DNA from: Bradyrhizobium sediminis
Lineage (GTDB): Bacteria; Pseudomonadota; Alphaproteobacteria; Rhizobiales; Xanthobacteraceae
DNA length: 64,000 nucleotides
Direction: 5' to 3'
Assembly (NCBI RefSeq): GCF_018736085.1
Contig: NZ_CP076134.1
Location: 62,001 to 126,000 of the forward strand
A program made the position numbers and the translations under genes. Position 1 is the stretch's first letter. Every line of letters begins with the position of its first letter. Under the pieces are notes generated by a model. That model worked only from the letters and a program-made list of their open reading frames with translations. It did no database searches and was not told the DNA's origin. Shown piece after piece: positions 18,601 through 28,997 of this stretch.

Positions 18601-18756
18601 AAGCTCGAAAACCTGATCCGCGCCTTCGAGGACGAGAGCCAGGCCTATACTTCGCTCAATCTGTCGATGTGGTCGAACCGCTACGGCAGCTACGACGATC
18701 TCGCCCGCATCAAGGAATGGTCCGCGGCCGGCGGGCTGGGGATCGAGGAATGGTGA
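15601..18756 (+). CDS. addB: Double-strand-break repair protein AddB
   Basis: The AddB subunit of the AddAB helicase-nuclease, which resects broken ends to a regulatory sequence for RecA. At 1051 residues it is full length. The N-terminal two thirds are UvrD-like with decayed helicase motifs. The C-terminal third is a RecB-type nuclease: LSVTAIEDWLRDPY, then FAILDYKTGQPP with the catalytic D-x-K. Only one cysteine is apparent, so the four-cysteine iron-sulphur clasp of Bacillus AddB is absent. The stop overlaps the addA start. Confidence 0.93.
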   Translation: MRVFSVPVSAPLLRSVIAALVDGRLVDGFEARRDPARLAQATLYLPTLRAGRMAREIFLDELKTDAVVLPRIVALGDIDEDELAFAQATSPGSAALEIPPAMDGLQRRLLLAQLIALWAKRIRPADAAQAPLVTGGPASTLALADDLARLMDDMVTRKVEWSDLDGLVPDALDRYWQLTLQFLDVAKTAWPAILGAHGRIEPAARRDLLIEAETARLTAHHDGPVIAAGSTGSMPSTARLLHAVAALPQGAVVLPGLDTDLDGDAWQLIGGVIDAQGKYTAPPASNHPQYAMHALLERFGIRRSDVEILGEPSPHGRDVLVSEAMRPSNASAQWHRRLAEPEVSEKISNGMANLAVIEAANPEMEALAIAVAMREARHQNKSAALVTPDRALARRVIAALGRWNLEFDDSGGDALTDTPAGIFARLAAEAAARGLEPPTLLALLKHPLCRLGGAQGAFKNAVEALELALLRGTRPQAGSGGLAHDFARFRQELAKLRNGELSSLHRAEPRAGLNDEELDSAQGLIGALQKALVPLESISASKPHDFAELAKRHRDVLIELSRDQHGVAVGFEGLQGSALASAFDDLLGSQAPSGLMVELGDYPEVFQTAFGDRIVRRPESARAQLHIYGQLEARLTQSDRVILGGLVEGVWPPAPRIDPWLSRPMRHELGLDLPERRIGLSAHDFAQLLGADDVILSHAAKIGGAPAVASRFLHRLEAVAGEERWKAARAAGEKYVGFADRLDSPDKVEPVQQPAPRPPRAVRPLKLSVTAIEDWLRDPYTIYAKYILKLAALDPVDMPLSAADRGSAIHDALGEFTQKFATALPDDTERTLRGIGEKYFTPLMERPEARALWWPRFQRIARWFADWETVRRGNVSAIDAEIRGEIAIPLDNARSFVLSARADRIERRHDGTFAILDYKTGQPPTGKQVRMGLSPQLTLEAAILREGGFDGIDAGSSVGELVYVRLSGNNPPGEQRVLELKINQRDVPQPPDDAADEARNKLENLIRAFEDESQAYTSLNLSMWSNRYGSYDDLARIKEWSAAGGLGIEEW

Positions 18757-21700
18757 TGGCGCCGCGCCCCATCCCCCCCGCCGTCCGCGCCACCCAGGCG
18801 CGCGCGTCCGATCCTGGGGCTTCCGCATTCGTTTCCGCCAATGCCGGTTCGGGCAAGACCCATGTGCTGGTGCAGCGGGTGATCCGGCTGCTGCTGGCGC
18901 GCGTGCCGCCGGAAAGAATCCTCTGCATCACCTTCACCAAGGCCGCCGCGGCCAACATGGCGGAGCGGGTGTTCTCCACTCTCGGCCACTGGGTCACGCT
19001 CGACGACGACGCGCTCGACGCCGCGATCGTCGAAGCGGGAATCGCGCGGCCCGATGCCGATTTGAGGATGCGCGCCCGCGAACTGTTCGCGTCCGCGCTG
19101 GAAACGCCGGGCGGGCTGAAGGTGCAGACCATCCACGCGTTGTGCACCCGGCTGCTGCAGCAATTCCCCTTCGAGGCCAATGTGCCGGCGCGCTTTGCGG
19201 TACTCGACGACCGCGACCAGACCGAGATGATGGAGCGCGCCAATCTCGCAGTGCTGCTGGAAGCGTCGCGCGATCCCGACAGCGCCGCCGGGCGCGCCCT
19301 GATGACCGCCATGGCCAGCGCCGCCGACGTCACCTTCAAGGACGTCGTGCGCGAGGCCTGTCTCAGCCGCGATCACTTCATGGCCTGGACCGACAGCGCC
19401 GGTTCCGCCGACGCGGCCGCCGCGCAAGTGTCGGCCGCGCTCGGCGTCGATCCCGGCGACACCATCGAAGATGTCGAACGCGAGATTGTCGAGGGGCCCT
19501 ATCTTCGGCGAACGGGATGGGAAGAGATCGCCGCCGCACTCGACACCGGCAGTAAATCCGATCAGGACCAGGCAGCCAGGCTACGCGCGGCGCTGGTTTC
19601 TTCCGGCGCCACGCAGGTCGACGAATATCTCGGTGTTTTCCTGACCGACGAGCGCAACCCCCGCAAAACCGTGGTGACCAAACGGTTCGCCGCCAAGAAC
19701 CCGGCGATCGGGCGTTTGTTCGAAGCCGAAATCCTCCGCATCGAACCGCTGATCGAGCGGCGCCGCGCGGTCACCGCGCGCGACCGCACACAAGCCCTGC
19801 TGCACATCGCCACCGCGGCGGCGGCGAATTACCGGCGCGAGAAGCAGGAACGCGGCCTGCTCGACTATGACGATCTGATCGACAAGACGCTGGCGATGCT
19901 GGACGGCGGCGCGTCGGCCTGGGTGCATTACAAGCTCGACCGCGGCGTCGACCATGTGCTGATCGACGAGGCGCAGGACACCAGCCCCCGGCAGTGGGAC
20001 ATCGTCGACCACATCATTTCCGAATTCACCGCCGGCGAGGGCGCGCGTGACGGCGTCGTCCGCACGGTGTTCGCGGTCGGCGACGAGAAGCAGTCGATCT
20101 TTTCGTTCCAGGGCGCGGCGCCACGGGAATTCGATACACGTCGCAGATTGCTGCACAGGAAGTTCGAGGCCGCCGGACTGAAATTCGATCCGGTGTCGTT
20201 CAACTATTCGTTCCGGTCGGGGGCGGCGATCCTGCAATCCGTCGATCATGTGTTTCGCGATCAGGAGATCTACGGCAGCATCCATTCGGTCGAGACGGGT
20301 TACCCGATCCACCATTCGCTCGCCGACGCCGGGCCCAGCCTGATCGATCTCTGGGAACTGGCGGAAGCCGACGACCGGCAGGACATCGAGGGCTGGCGCG
20401 CGCCGTTCGACGGCGTGTCCGTGACCAGTCCGGAAGTGAAGCTTTCAAAACGGATCCAGGCCGAGATCAAAACGCTGATCGAAAGCGGCACCATGACCGG
20501 CCACGCCGGCAAGCGCCGCCCGCTGCGCTACGGCGACATGCTGGTGCTGGTGCGGCGGCGCGGCAACGCCTTCGACGCCGTGATCCAGGCGCTGAAGCAT
20601 GCCAATATCCCGGTCGCCGGCGCCGACCGGCTGAAATTGACCGAGCATATCGCGATCATCGACCTGATGAACCTGGCCGACGCGCTGCTACTGCCGCAGG
20701 ACGACCTCGCGCTCGCGGTGGCGCTGAAGAGCCCGCTGTTCGGCCTTTCCGACGACGACCTGTTCGCACTGGCGTGGCAGCGCAAGGGATCGCTGCGCGG
20801 CGCCTTGAGTCTTCACGCCGCAAGCAACGGAAAGTTCGCGGATGCGCTGAAGCGTCTCGAAGAATGCGAGCGCCGCTGTGCCGCGGGAACGCCGTTTGCG
20901 TTCTATGCCTGGCTGCTCGGCGGCGACGGCGGCCGCAAGCGGATCCTGAGGCGGCTCGGCCATGAAGCCAATGACGCGCTCGACGAATTTCTCGAACTGG
21001 CGCTTGGCTATGAGCGCAAGGCGCCGGCCTCGCTGCAGGGCTTCATGGCGTGGCTGCGCGCGGCCGACACCGAAGTGAAGCGCGACATGGAAATCACGCG
21101 CGACGAAGTCCGCGTCATGACGGTGCACGGCGCCAAGGGACTGGAGGCGCCGGTCGTGTTCCTGGTCGACACCACGTCGTCGCCGTCCGATACGCAGCGC
21201 CTGAAACTCATCCATCTGCCGCAGGACAATGCGGCGTCGCATGCACCCGGCGTCGTGGTCTGGGCCGGCAGGAAGGCCGACGATCCCGCGGAGGTCGCGG
21301 CGGCCCGCGAGGCGATGCTGGCCGAAACCGAGGATGAGTACCGCCGCCTGCTGTATGTGGCGATGACGCGCGCGGCCGACCGCCTGATCGTCGGCGGCTG
21401 CATGCCGGGCAACATGAACAATGTGCGCAGGAATTCCTGGTACGATTTGATCGTCAAGGGCCTCGAAAATTCCGGGCTGCAGTTGCAGGAGATCGAGCGA
21501 ACTGACGGCGTGGTGAAACGCTACGCGCGGCCTGAGGACGTCACGGCTTCCACAGCCGCGGCTGCGGCTCCAGCGGCAGTCGCCCGGGCCGAGTTGCCCG
21601 CCTGGTTGCGCGCGCCGGCGCCTGCGGAACCAGCCGCCGACAACCTGCTGCGCCCGTCCGACCCCGCCGCGGACGAGAGCCATCCGGTCCGGTCAGGCGA

Positions 21701-22244
21701 ATCCATCCAGTTGCGCGCGCGGGCGCTGTTGCGCGGCACGCTGGTGCACCGGCTGCTGCAATCCCTGCCCGACGTCACAGCCGAGCGCCGCCGCGACGCG
21801 GCGCTGCGCTACCTCGCCCGCAACGCCGGCGACTGGAGCGACGGCGACCGCGAGGCGCTGGCGGAAGCCATGCTGGCGCTGATCGGGGATTCGCGTTTTG
21901 CGCCGGTGTTCGCGCCCGACAGCCGCGCCGAGGTTTCGATCGCGGGACGTCTGGAGCGGCCGGGACGGCCGCCGGCCCTGGTTTCGGGGCAGATCGACCG
22001 GCTGGTGGTGACACCGGCCGAGGTCCTGATCGTCGACTACAAGACCAACCACGCCCCGCCGGCCGTAGAGGCCGGGGCGCCGTCCGGCTATGTCCGGCAG
22101 CTCGCCCTCTACCGGGCGGTGTTGCGCAAGCTTTATCCCCAGCGGCCGGTCCGGGCCGCGCTGCTTTGGACCGAAACCCCTGATTTGATGGAGATTTCTC
22201 CCCCCGCGCTGGACGCGCAGCTCGCATCCATCATCTCGGCGTGA
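18750..22244 (+). CDS. addA: Double-strand-break repair helicase AddA
   Basis: The AddA subunit: a UvrD-type 3'-5' helicase with a C-terminal RecB nuclease domain, about 1164 residues. Walker A is ANAGSGKTHVLV near residue 33; helicase motifs ITFTKAAAANM, IDEAQDTSPRQW and MTVHGAKGLEAPVVFLVD are intact; the nuclease motif LIVDYKTNHAP is near the C-terminus. ATG 18750, GTG 18753 and ATG 18756 are adjacent possible starts, all overlapping the end of addB. Both subunits keep nuclease motifs, as in other alphaproteobacterial AddAB. Confidence 0.94.
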   Translation: MVMAPRPIPPAVRATQARASDPGASAFVSANAGSGKTHVLVQRVIRLLLARVPPERILCITFTKAAAANMAERVFSTLGHWVTLDDDALDAAIVEAGIARPDADLRMRARELFASALETPGGLKVQTIHALCTRLLQQFPFEANVPARFAVLDDRDQTEMMERANLAVLLEASRDPDSAAGRALMTAMASAADVTFKDVVREACLSRDHFMAWTDSAGSADAAAAQVSAALGVDPGDTIEDVEREIVEGPYLRRTGWEEIAAALDTGSKSDQDQAARLRAALVSSGATQVDEYLGVFLTDERNPRKTVVTKRFAAKNPAIGRLFEAEILRIEPLIERRRAVTARDRTQALLHIATAAAANYRREKQERGLLDYDDLIDKTLAMLDGGASAWVHYKLDRGVDHVLIDEAQDTSPRQWDIVDHIISEFTAGEGARDGVVRTVFAVGDEKQSIFSFQGAAPREFDTRRRLLHRKFEAAGLKFDPVSFNYSFRSGAAILQSVDHVFRDQEIYGSIHSVETGYPIHHSLADAGPSLIDLWELAEADDRQDIEGWRAPFDGVSVTSPEVKLSKRIQAEIKTLIESGTMTGHAGKRRPLRYGDMLVLVRRRGNAFDAVIQALKHANIPVAGADRLKLTEHIAIIDLMNLADALLLPQDDLALAVALKSPLFGLSDDDLFALAWQRKGSLRGALSLHAASNGKFADALKRLEECERRCAAGTPFAFYAWLLGGDGGRKRILRRLGHEANDALDEFLELALGYERKAPASLQGFMAWLRAADTEVKRDMEITRDEVRVMTVHGAKGLEAPVVFLVDTTSSPSDTQRLKLIHLPQDNAASHAPGVVVWAGRKADDPAEVAAAREAMLAETEDEYRRLLYVAMTRAADRLIVGGCMPGNMNNVRRNSWYDLIVKGLENSGLQLQEIERTDGVVKRYARPEDVTASTAAAAAPAAVARAELPAWLRAPAPAEPAADNLLRPSDPAADESHPVRSGESIQLRARALLRGTLVHRLLQSLPDVTAERRRDAALRYLARNAGDWSDGDREALAEAMLALIGDSRFAPVFAPDSRAEVSIAGRLERPGRPPALVSGQIDRLVVTPAEVLIVDYKTNHAPPAVEAGAPSGYVRQLALYRAVLRKLYPQRPVRAALLWTETPDLMEISPPALDAQLASIISA

Positions 22245-22250
22245 GCGAGC

Positions 22251-22279
22251 TTGACCGGGCAAGATCGCGTTCATAGGTT
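22251..22279 (+). promoter_or_regulatory. Putative housekeeping promoter of trxA
   Basis: TTGACC at 22251-22256, a 17-base spacer and TAGGTT at 22274-22279, right after the addA stop. The transcript would start near 22286 with a leader of about 58 bases. This allows trxA expression independent of addBA. Confidence 0.45.
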
Positions 22280-22343
22280 GGCCATATCATCCCAAGCGCG
22301 ATTCTCAACCGCGCTCTCCAACCAACCCGAACGAGGTATTCCC

Positions 22344-22664
22344 ATGGCCGTTGGCAAGGTTTCTGACGCCGATTTCGAAGCCGAAGTGCTCAAGGCGACC
22401 GGCCCGGTCGTGGTCGATTTCTGGGCCGAGTGGTGCGGCCCCTGCCGCATGATCGCGCCCGCGCTTGACGAGATTTCCGGCGCGATGGGCGACAAGGTCA
22501 AGATCGTGAAGCTGAACGTCGACGAGAGCCCGAAGACGGCCTCGAAGTATGGCGTGATGTCGATCCCGACTTTGATGATCTTCAAGGGCGGCGAGATGGC
22601 CTCGCGCCAGGTCGGCGCCGCGCCGAAGGCGAAGCTGCAGCAGTGGATCACCGCCGCGGTCTGA
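22344..22664 (+). CDS. trxA: Thioredoxin
   Basis: A 106-residue classical thioredoxin, the general disulfide reductant of the cytoplasm. The active site WCGPC follows VVDFWAE, and the conserved cis-proline is in MSIPTLMIF. Start ATG 22344 is preceded by GAGG. The gene has its own promoter-like sequence and is followed by a strong terminator, so it is probably a single-gene unit. The addAB-trxA order is common in related genomes. Confidence 0.97.
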   Translation: MAVGKVSDADFEAEVLKATGPVVVDFWAEWCGPCRMIAPALDEISGAMGDKVKIVKLNVDESPKTASKYGVMSIPTLMIFKGGEMASRQVGAAPKAKLQQWITAAV

Positions 22665-22695
22665 GCCGCTTCCCGCGTAACGATCATTCTGAAAG

Positions 22696-22725
22696 CGGCC
22701 GGCTCATCGCCGGCCGTTTTGTTTT
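22696..22725 (+). terminator. Rho-independent terminator of trxA
   Basis: CGGCCGGC-TCATC-GCCGGCCG forms an 8-bp perfect stem followed by TTTTGTTTT, about 30 bases after the trxA stop. Confidence 0.9.
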
Positions 22726-22784
22726 GCGTCACCGATCCACCCGGTCGCCAGCGCAATGGCGGCAAAGCGCATCGAGCTGTCGAC

Positions 22785-24128
22785 CTATCCCGGCGGCGGG
22801 CCGTTGAGGCCAAGCACATGTCCCGCGAGATACAGCGACCCCGTGATCAGGATGCGCGGCGGCACCTCGTAGGCGAGGCGGGTGAGCGAACGCAAGGCGG
22901 CTTCGACACTGCCTAACGTTTCCACCCGCATGCCGAGGGCACGCGCGGCGTCCGCCAGCCGGTCCGGCGGCATGGCGTTGTCGCGATCCGGGATCTGCAC
23001 CGCGATGATGTGGCGGGTCAGTCCGGCGAAATTGGCAAGAAACCCGGCCGCATCCTTGTTGGCCATCATGCCGACGATGACCACCAGCGGACGCGACACC
23101 CGCTCCTCGAGATCGCCGAGGGCTGCGGCGACGACACGTCCGCCCTCGGCATTGTGTCCGCCGTCGAGCCATATCTCGCAATCCAGCGGCGCCTGGTCCA
23201 CCAGCGCGCCTGCCGCCAGCCGCTGCATCCGCGCCGGCCATTCGGCGCCGACGATGCCGGCCTCGAACGCCGCGGGATCGATCTTCAAGGTATCCAATGC
23301 ACGCAGCGTGGCGATGGCGAGGCCGGCATTGTCGAACTGATGCCGGCCGAACAGTTTCGGCGCCGCCAGATCCATCAAGCCGCGTTCGTCCTGATAGACC
23401 AGGCGTCCACGCTCGACATTGACGTGCCACTCCTGCCCGGCCCGGTACAGCGGCGCATGCATGCGCCTGGCCTGTTGTTCGATGATGGCGATGGCCTCCG
23501 GCGCCTGCTCGGCACAGACCACCGGCACGTTGCGCTTGACGATGCCGACCTTTTCGCGGGCGATCGTCATCAGGGTTTGCCCAAGAAATTCGGTGTGATC
23601 CATGCTGACCGGCGCAATCACGGTCGCCATCGGAGCCTCGACCACATTGGTGGCGTCGAGCCGCCCGCCGAGACCGACTTCCAGCAGCACCACGTCGGCC
23701 GGATGCTGCGCGAACAGGCAAAATGCCGCCGCGGTTTCAATTTCAAAGATGGTGATGGGAGCGCCCGCATTGGCGCGCTCGCAATGTTCCAGCGCGGCGC
23801 GCAGCTCTTCATCGCCGACCAGGGCGCCGCCGCCGGCTGCGCCTAAGCGATAGCATTCATTGAGCCGCACCAGATAGGGCGAGGTGTAGGCGTGGACGCG
23901 CAGGTTGGCCGCTTCCAGGATCGCGCGCAGATACGCGATGGTCGAGCCCTTGCCATTGGTGCCGGCGACGTGGATCACCGGCGGCAGTTGGCGCTCGGGA
24001 TGATCGAGCCGCTGCAGCAGCCGCTGCATCCGCTCGAGGTCGAGATCGATGCGCTTCGGATGCAGCGCCGACAACCGCGCGATCAGCTCGCCGAGCGGCT
24101 GGTCCCGTTTTGCCGCGGGCGCGTTCAC
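22785..24128 (-). CDS. folC: Bifunctional folylpolyglutamate synthase / dihydrofolate synthase
   Basis: Adds L-glutamate to dihydropteroate and to folates. The Mur-ligase-type P-loop [18 protein letters not shown] is near residue 53; [11 protein letters not shown] and [13 protein letters not shown] are folate and ATP site motifs; [10 protein letters not shown] is the C-terminal domain motif. At 447 residues it is normal length. The start is GTG at 24128, overlapping the accD stop, a pairing widely conserved in proteobacteria. Confidence 0.94.
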   Translation of the reverse strand: MNAPAAKRDQPLGELIARLSALHPKRIDLDLERMQRLLQRLDHPERQLPPVIHVAGTNGKGSTIAYLRAILEAANLRVHAYTSPYLVRLNECYRLGAAGGGALVGDEELRAALEHCERANAGAPITIFEIETAAAFCLFAQHPADVVLLEVGLGGRLDATNVVEAPMATVIAPVSMDHTEFLGQTLMTIAREKVGIVKRNVPVVCAEQAPEAIAIIEQQARRMHAPLYRAGQEWHVNVERGRLVYQDERGLMDLAAPKLFGRHQFDNAGLAIATLRALDTLKIDPAAFEAGIVGAEWPARMQRLAAGALVDQAPLDCEIWLDGGHNAEGGRVVAAALGDLEERVSRPLVVIVGMMANKDAAGFLANFAGLTRHIIAVQIPDRDNAMPPDRLADAARALGMRVETLGSVEAALRSLTRLAYEVPPRILITGSLYLAGHVLGLNGPPPG

Positions 24129-25066
24129 GCGTGAGGTACGGCCGGCGCCACATCCGCGCCCGATACGATCGGAGCCGCGGCGGCGACCTCGGCTGCGGGC
24201 TTCGCGGCGGTTTCGACCGCCGGCGATTTCGTCAGCAGCCGGCAGAGCCGCGCCAAAGTCGGGCGCAGATCGTGACGGTGCACGACCATGTCGACCATGC
24301 CGTGGTCTTTCAGGTATTCCGCGCGCTGAAACCCTTCCGGCAATTTCTCGCGGATGGTCTGCTCGATGACGCGGGCGCCGGCGAAGCCGATCAGCGCACC
24401 GGGCTCGGCGATCTGCACGTCGCCCAGCATCGCATAGGAGGCGGTGACGCCGCCGGTGGTCGGATTGGTCAGCACCACGATATAGGGCTGTTTCACCTCA
24501 CGCAGCATCTGCACGCCGACGGTCGTGCGCGGCATCTGCATCAGGGATAGGATGCCTTCCTGCATGCGGGCGCCGCCGGAGGCCGCAAAGACGATGAACG
24601 GCGATTTCTTCTCGACCGCGAGCTCGAGCCCGCGCACGATCGCTTCACCGGCGGCCATGCCGAGCGAGCCGCCCATGAAATCGAAATCCTGCACCGCGAT
24701 CACGACGCCGGCGCCCTCGAGCTTGCCGTAGCCGACCTTGATGGCGTCGTTCAGCCCGGTCCGGGCGCGGGCATCCTTGATGCGGTCGGCATATTTGCGC
24801 TCGTCGCGGAATTTCAGCGGATCGGCGGTCACCTCGGGCAACGCCACGTCGAACCAGGTCTCGTTGTCGAAGATCGATTTCAGCCGCGCCACCGCGCCCA
24901 TGCGCATGTGGTAGTTCGAGCCGGGAATTACGAACTGGTTGGCCTCGACGTCCTTGTAGAACACGAGCTGCCCGGAATCGGGGCACTTGATCCACAAATT
25001 CTCCGGCGTTTCGCGGCGCAGGATGCTGCGGATCTTCGGCCGGACGACGTTGGTGAGCCAATTCAT
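24125..25066 (-). CDS. accD: Acetyl-CoA carboxylase carboxyltransferase subunit beta
   Basis: The beta subunit of the carboxyltransferase that makes malonyl-CoA, the first step of fatty-acid synthesis. The crotonase-like core is intact ([40 protein letters not shown]). The N-terminal zinc ribbon is degenerate: only the first cysteine remains (KCPDSG) and the second pair reads IPGSNYH. The tail after residue 285 is alanine-rich. Start ATG 25066. A repeat-filled gap separates it from trpA upstream. Confidence 0.94.
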   Translation of the reverse strand: MNWLTNVVRPKIRSILRRETPENLWIKCPDSGQLVFYKDVEANQFVIPGSNYHMRMGAVARLKSIFDNETWFDVALPEVTADPLKFRDERKYADRIKDARARTGLNDAIKVGYGKLEGAGVVIAVQDFDFMGGSLGMAAGEAIVRGLELAVEKKSPFIVFAASGGARMQEGILSLMQMPRTTVGVQMLREVKQPYIVVLTNPTTGGVTASYAMLGDVQIAEPGALIGFAGARVIEQTIREKLPEGFQRAEYLKDHGMVDMVVHRHDLRPTLARLCRLLTKSPAVETAAKPAAEVAAAAPIVSGADVAPAVPHA

Positions 25067-25101
25067 GTTTCGCTCCGAAATGCGGTCAAATACGCATCGT
25101 T

Positions 25102-25214
25102 AGCGCATGATCCGCCAAAGTGTGAGCGGTTTGGCGAAAGATCATGCGCTCACTTCAATAGTTTAGAGCGCGATCGGACGCAAAACCGGAATCCACTTTT
25201 GCTGATCGCGCTCT
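25102..25214. repeat. Two adjacent palindromic intergenic repeats
   Basis: AGCGCATGATC (25102-25112) pairs with GATCATGCGCT (25140-25150), and AGAGCGCGATC (25165-25175) pairs with GATCGCGCTCT (25204-25214). These are two stem-loop repeat units of a kind common in rhizobial intergenic DNA, here filling the trpA-accD gap. They could also end or stabilise trp mRNA. Confidence 0.75.
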
Positions 25215-25284
25215 GAATTATATGGCGGCCCGGTCGTTACCCGGCAAGTCGCCGCCGACGGTCTATCTCGCCTGCAATTGTGGC

Positions 25285-26117
25285 TTATTCCGCAGCCTGT
25301 TTGGCTCCCCGCACGCCCTGCGCCAGGGCTGCCACGAGATCGGCCACCGCGGTCACCGTTTTCGCGGTCGCGTGGCCCTGGGCATCGAGGCTGGCGGCCA
25401 GGGCATCGACCAGCGCGGTGCCGACCACCGCGCCGTCGGCGTTCTCGGCGATGCCGCGCGCCGCTTCCGGGGTCCGGATGCCGAAGCCGACGCAAACCGG
25501 CAATTGGGTGTGCCGCTTGATCCGGGCAACCGCCTCGCCGACCACGGCGGTATTGGCGCTGGCGCTGCCGGTGATGCCGGTGATCGAGACGTAATAGACA
25601 AAGCCCGACGTATTCGCGAGCACCGCGGGCAGCCGCTTGTCGTCGGTGGTAGGCGTCGCCAGCCGGATGAAATTGAGCCCGGCCTGCATCGCCGGCAGGC
25701 ACAATTCGACGTCTTCCTCCGGCGGCAGATCGACGATGATCAGGCCGTCGACCCCGGCGGACTTCGCATCGACCAGGAATTTATCGACGCCGTAGATATA
25801 GATCGGATTGTAATAGCCCATCAGCACCAGCGGCGTCGCGTTGTCCCCTTTGCGAAACTCGCGCACCATCGCCAGCGTTTTCCTCAGGGTCATGCCGGCC
25901 TTCAGCGCGCGCAAGCCGGCCGCCTGGATCGCCGGGCCGTCGGCCATCGGATCGGTGAAGGGCATGCCGATCTCGATGATGTCGGCTCCCGCCTTCGGCA
26001 GCGCCTTGACGATATCGAGCGAGGTCGCGGGATCGGGATCACCGGCCATCAGGAAGGTGATGAAGGCGGAGCGGCCTTGCTTCTTCAGCTCGGCAAAGCG
26101 TGCGTCGATGCGGGTGG

Positions 26118-26121
<4 letters not shown>
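25285..26121 (-). CDS. trpA: Tryptophan synthase alpha subunit
   Basis: Cleaves indole-3-glycerol phosphate to indole, which is channelled to TrpB. A TIM barrel of 278 residues with the catalytic glutamate and aspartate in [15 protein letters not shown], the phosphate loop region GFGIRTPE and GTALVDAL. It is the last trp gene of the operon and its start overlaps the trpB stop. Confidence 0.96.
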
Positions 26122-27331
<1,210 letters not shown>

Positions 27332-27335
<4 letters not shown>

Positions 27336-27991
27336 CGAATCATCAACTCTTCGGTGGCGCGCGCGGCGCGGATGAAGGCGCGGATCATCTCGGGGTCCTT
27401 GACGCCGGGCGTGCGCTCGACGCCCGAGGAAACATCGACGCCGCCGGCGCGGGTGACGCGCACGGCCTCCGCGACATTCCCGGCATGGAGACCGCCGGAG
27501 ACCATGAACGGCAGTTTGAGGTCGAGATTTTCGAGCACATGCCAGTCGAATACCGCGCCGAGGCCGCCCGGACGTGTGGCGTGCTTGGGAGCACGGGCGT
27601 CGAACAGGATGCGGTCGGCGACGGCGGCATAGCCGGGCAACGGCACGAGATCGGCCGCGGTCTCGACCGGAAGCGCTTTCATGACCGGCAATCGGAAGGT
27701 CCGTTTGATGTCGCGCAGCCGCGCCACGGTTTCCTTGCCGTGCAGCTGCAGAATGTCGGGCTGCAGCACCTCGACGATATTGCCGAGCGTGGCGTCGTCG
27801 GCATCAACGGTGAGCGCCACCTTGACGGCGCGGCCCTTGGCCTGGCGGCCGAGATCACGCGCCGTCTCGAGAGAGAGATGCCGCGGTGACGGCGGAAAGA
27901 ACACGAACCCTACCATGTCGGCGCCAGCCTGCAGCGCGACGTCGAGCGTCTCGCGCGTGGACAGGCCGCAAATTTTGACGAGCAGGGACAT
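27332..27991 (-). CDS. trpF: Phosphoribosylanthranilate isomerase
   Basis: Isomerises phosphoribosylanthranilate to CdRP in tryptophan synthesis. The general base cysteine is in VKICGLS and the acid aspartate in [22 protein letters not shown] is the phosphate-binding end. The ATG at 27991 is preferred over 28006 because AAGGAA lies just before it. It is the first gene of trpFBA, and no attenuator or leader peptide is visible upstream. Confidence 0.94.
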
Positions 27992-28045
27992 GGTTCCTTC
28001 GGGCAACGAAAACAGGGACTTTAAACCGGGCTGACGGGGCGGGTT

Positions 28046-28438
28046 CTACAACGTCGCGCCCTGCTTGTCTCGCCCGCCGGACCCGTAACCGCCGCCCTGC
28101 GTCAGCGCCGGAAGGCGCTGCGGATCGCCGCGCCAGGCCGCCTGGCTTGCGCGGAGATCGGCCAGTTGCGTCCGGGCCGCCCGCGCCTCGGCCTCGTGCT
28201 GACGCGCGGCGCGCCGCCAGTGGCGCTGCCGGAACCAGGTCGCGGAGCCGCCCGCCACCACGCCGAGGATCGCCACCGCGATGATGACGACGAACAGCGG
28301 CAGCGTCACCCCGACCGTCGGATAGGTCGAATTGAACGGGTCGAACGACACCGTCACCAGATGCCGGTTGGCGACCGCGAAGATGACGAAGAACAGGCCA
28401 AGGGGAATGACGACCAGAGCCGTGAGAAACTTTCGCAT
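28046..28438 (-). CDS. LapA-domain (DUF1049) membrane protein
   Basis: A small inner-membrane protein with two transmembrane segments (about residues 5-22 and 43-65) followed by a basic, helical cytoplasmic tail with coiled-coil character (RRAARQHEAEARAARTQ). The motif FAVANRHLVTVSFDP is typical of LapA/DUF1049 proteins, which in E. coli belong to LPS assembly control (LapA/YciS). ATG 28438 is preferred because GAGAG is at proper spacing; 28444 and 28474 are alternatives. It sits between ihfB and trpF, as in many relatives. Confidence 0.78.
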   Translation of the reverse strand: MRKFLTALVVIPLGLFFVIFAVANRHLVTVSFDPFNSTYPTVGVTLPLFVVIIAVAILGVVAGGSATWFRQRHWRRAARQHEAEARAARTQLADLRASQAAWRGDPQRLPALTQGGGYGSGGRDKQGATL

Positions 28439-28519
28439 GACCATCTCTCGCGTTGACGGAGGCCCTTGGCCCATTCCGCTAGTGGCTTGCGAACCCCACG
28501 GCCAACCGGCGTAAAACGC

Positions 28520-28825
28520 CTACGCGCCGGCGTCGGAAGCCCCGCTGTCGCGGTTCAGCCGTTCGCGCATTTCCTTGCCGGTCTTGAAAAACGGAACGCT
28601 CTTCTGATCGACCGGCACATGCGCGCCGGTGCGCGGATTGCGGCCGGCGCGGGCGGGGCGATGCTTCACCGAGAACGCGCCGAAGCCGCGCAGCTCGACC
28701 CGGTCGCCGCGCGCCAGGGCTGCCACGATCTCATCGAGGATCGCGTTCACAATATTCTCGACATCCCGCTGGTAAAGATGCGGGTTGTGCTCGGCGATAC
28801 GCTGAACAAGTTCGGATTTGATCAT
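28520..28825 (-). CDS. ihfB: Integration host factor subunit beta
   Basis: A DNA-bending nucleoid protein that pairs with IHF-alpha. It has 101 residues: the start [17 protein letters not shown], the body [16 protein letters not shown] and the arm AGRNPRTG, whose proline intercalates into the minor groove. The last residues ([10 protein letters not shown]) are a disordered tail. The rpsA-sppA-ihfB-lapA order is standard for proteobacteria. Confidence 0.95.
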   Translation of the reverse strand: MIKSELVQRIAEHNPHLYQRDVENIVNAILDEIVAALARGDRVELRGFGAFSVKHRPARAGRNPRTGAHVPVDQKSVPFFKTGKEMRERLNRDSGASDAGA

Positions 28826-28997
28826 CGAGACTGGGACCCGGGAACGTGCGGATATCCATTTCCGTGAAAATACCTTGAACTGTCAAGACGCTAAATCAAT
28901 TTTGGGCGGCGCGAAAAGGCGTGACAAACGGCCGGATTGGGGATTGTGACGATACCCGCAATGCGGGAGGACCGGACCGGCACCGGATTTTTACGGA

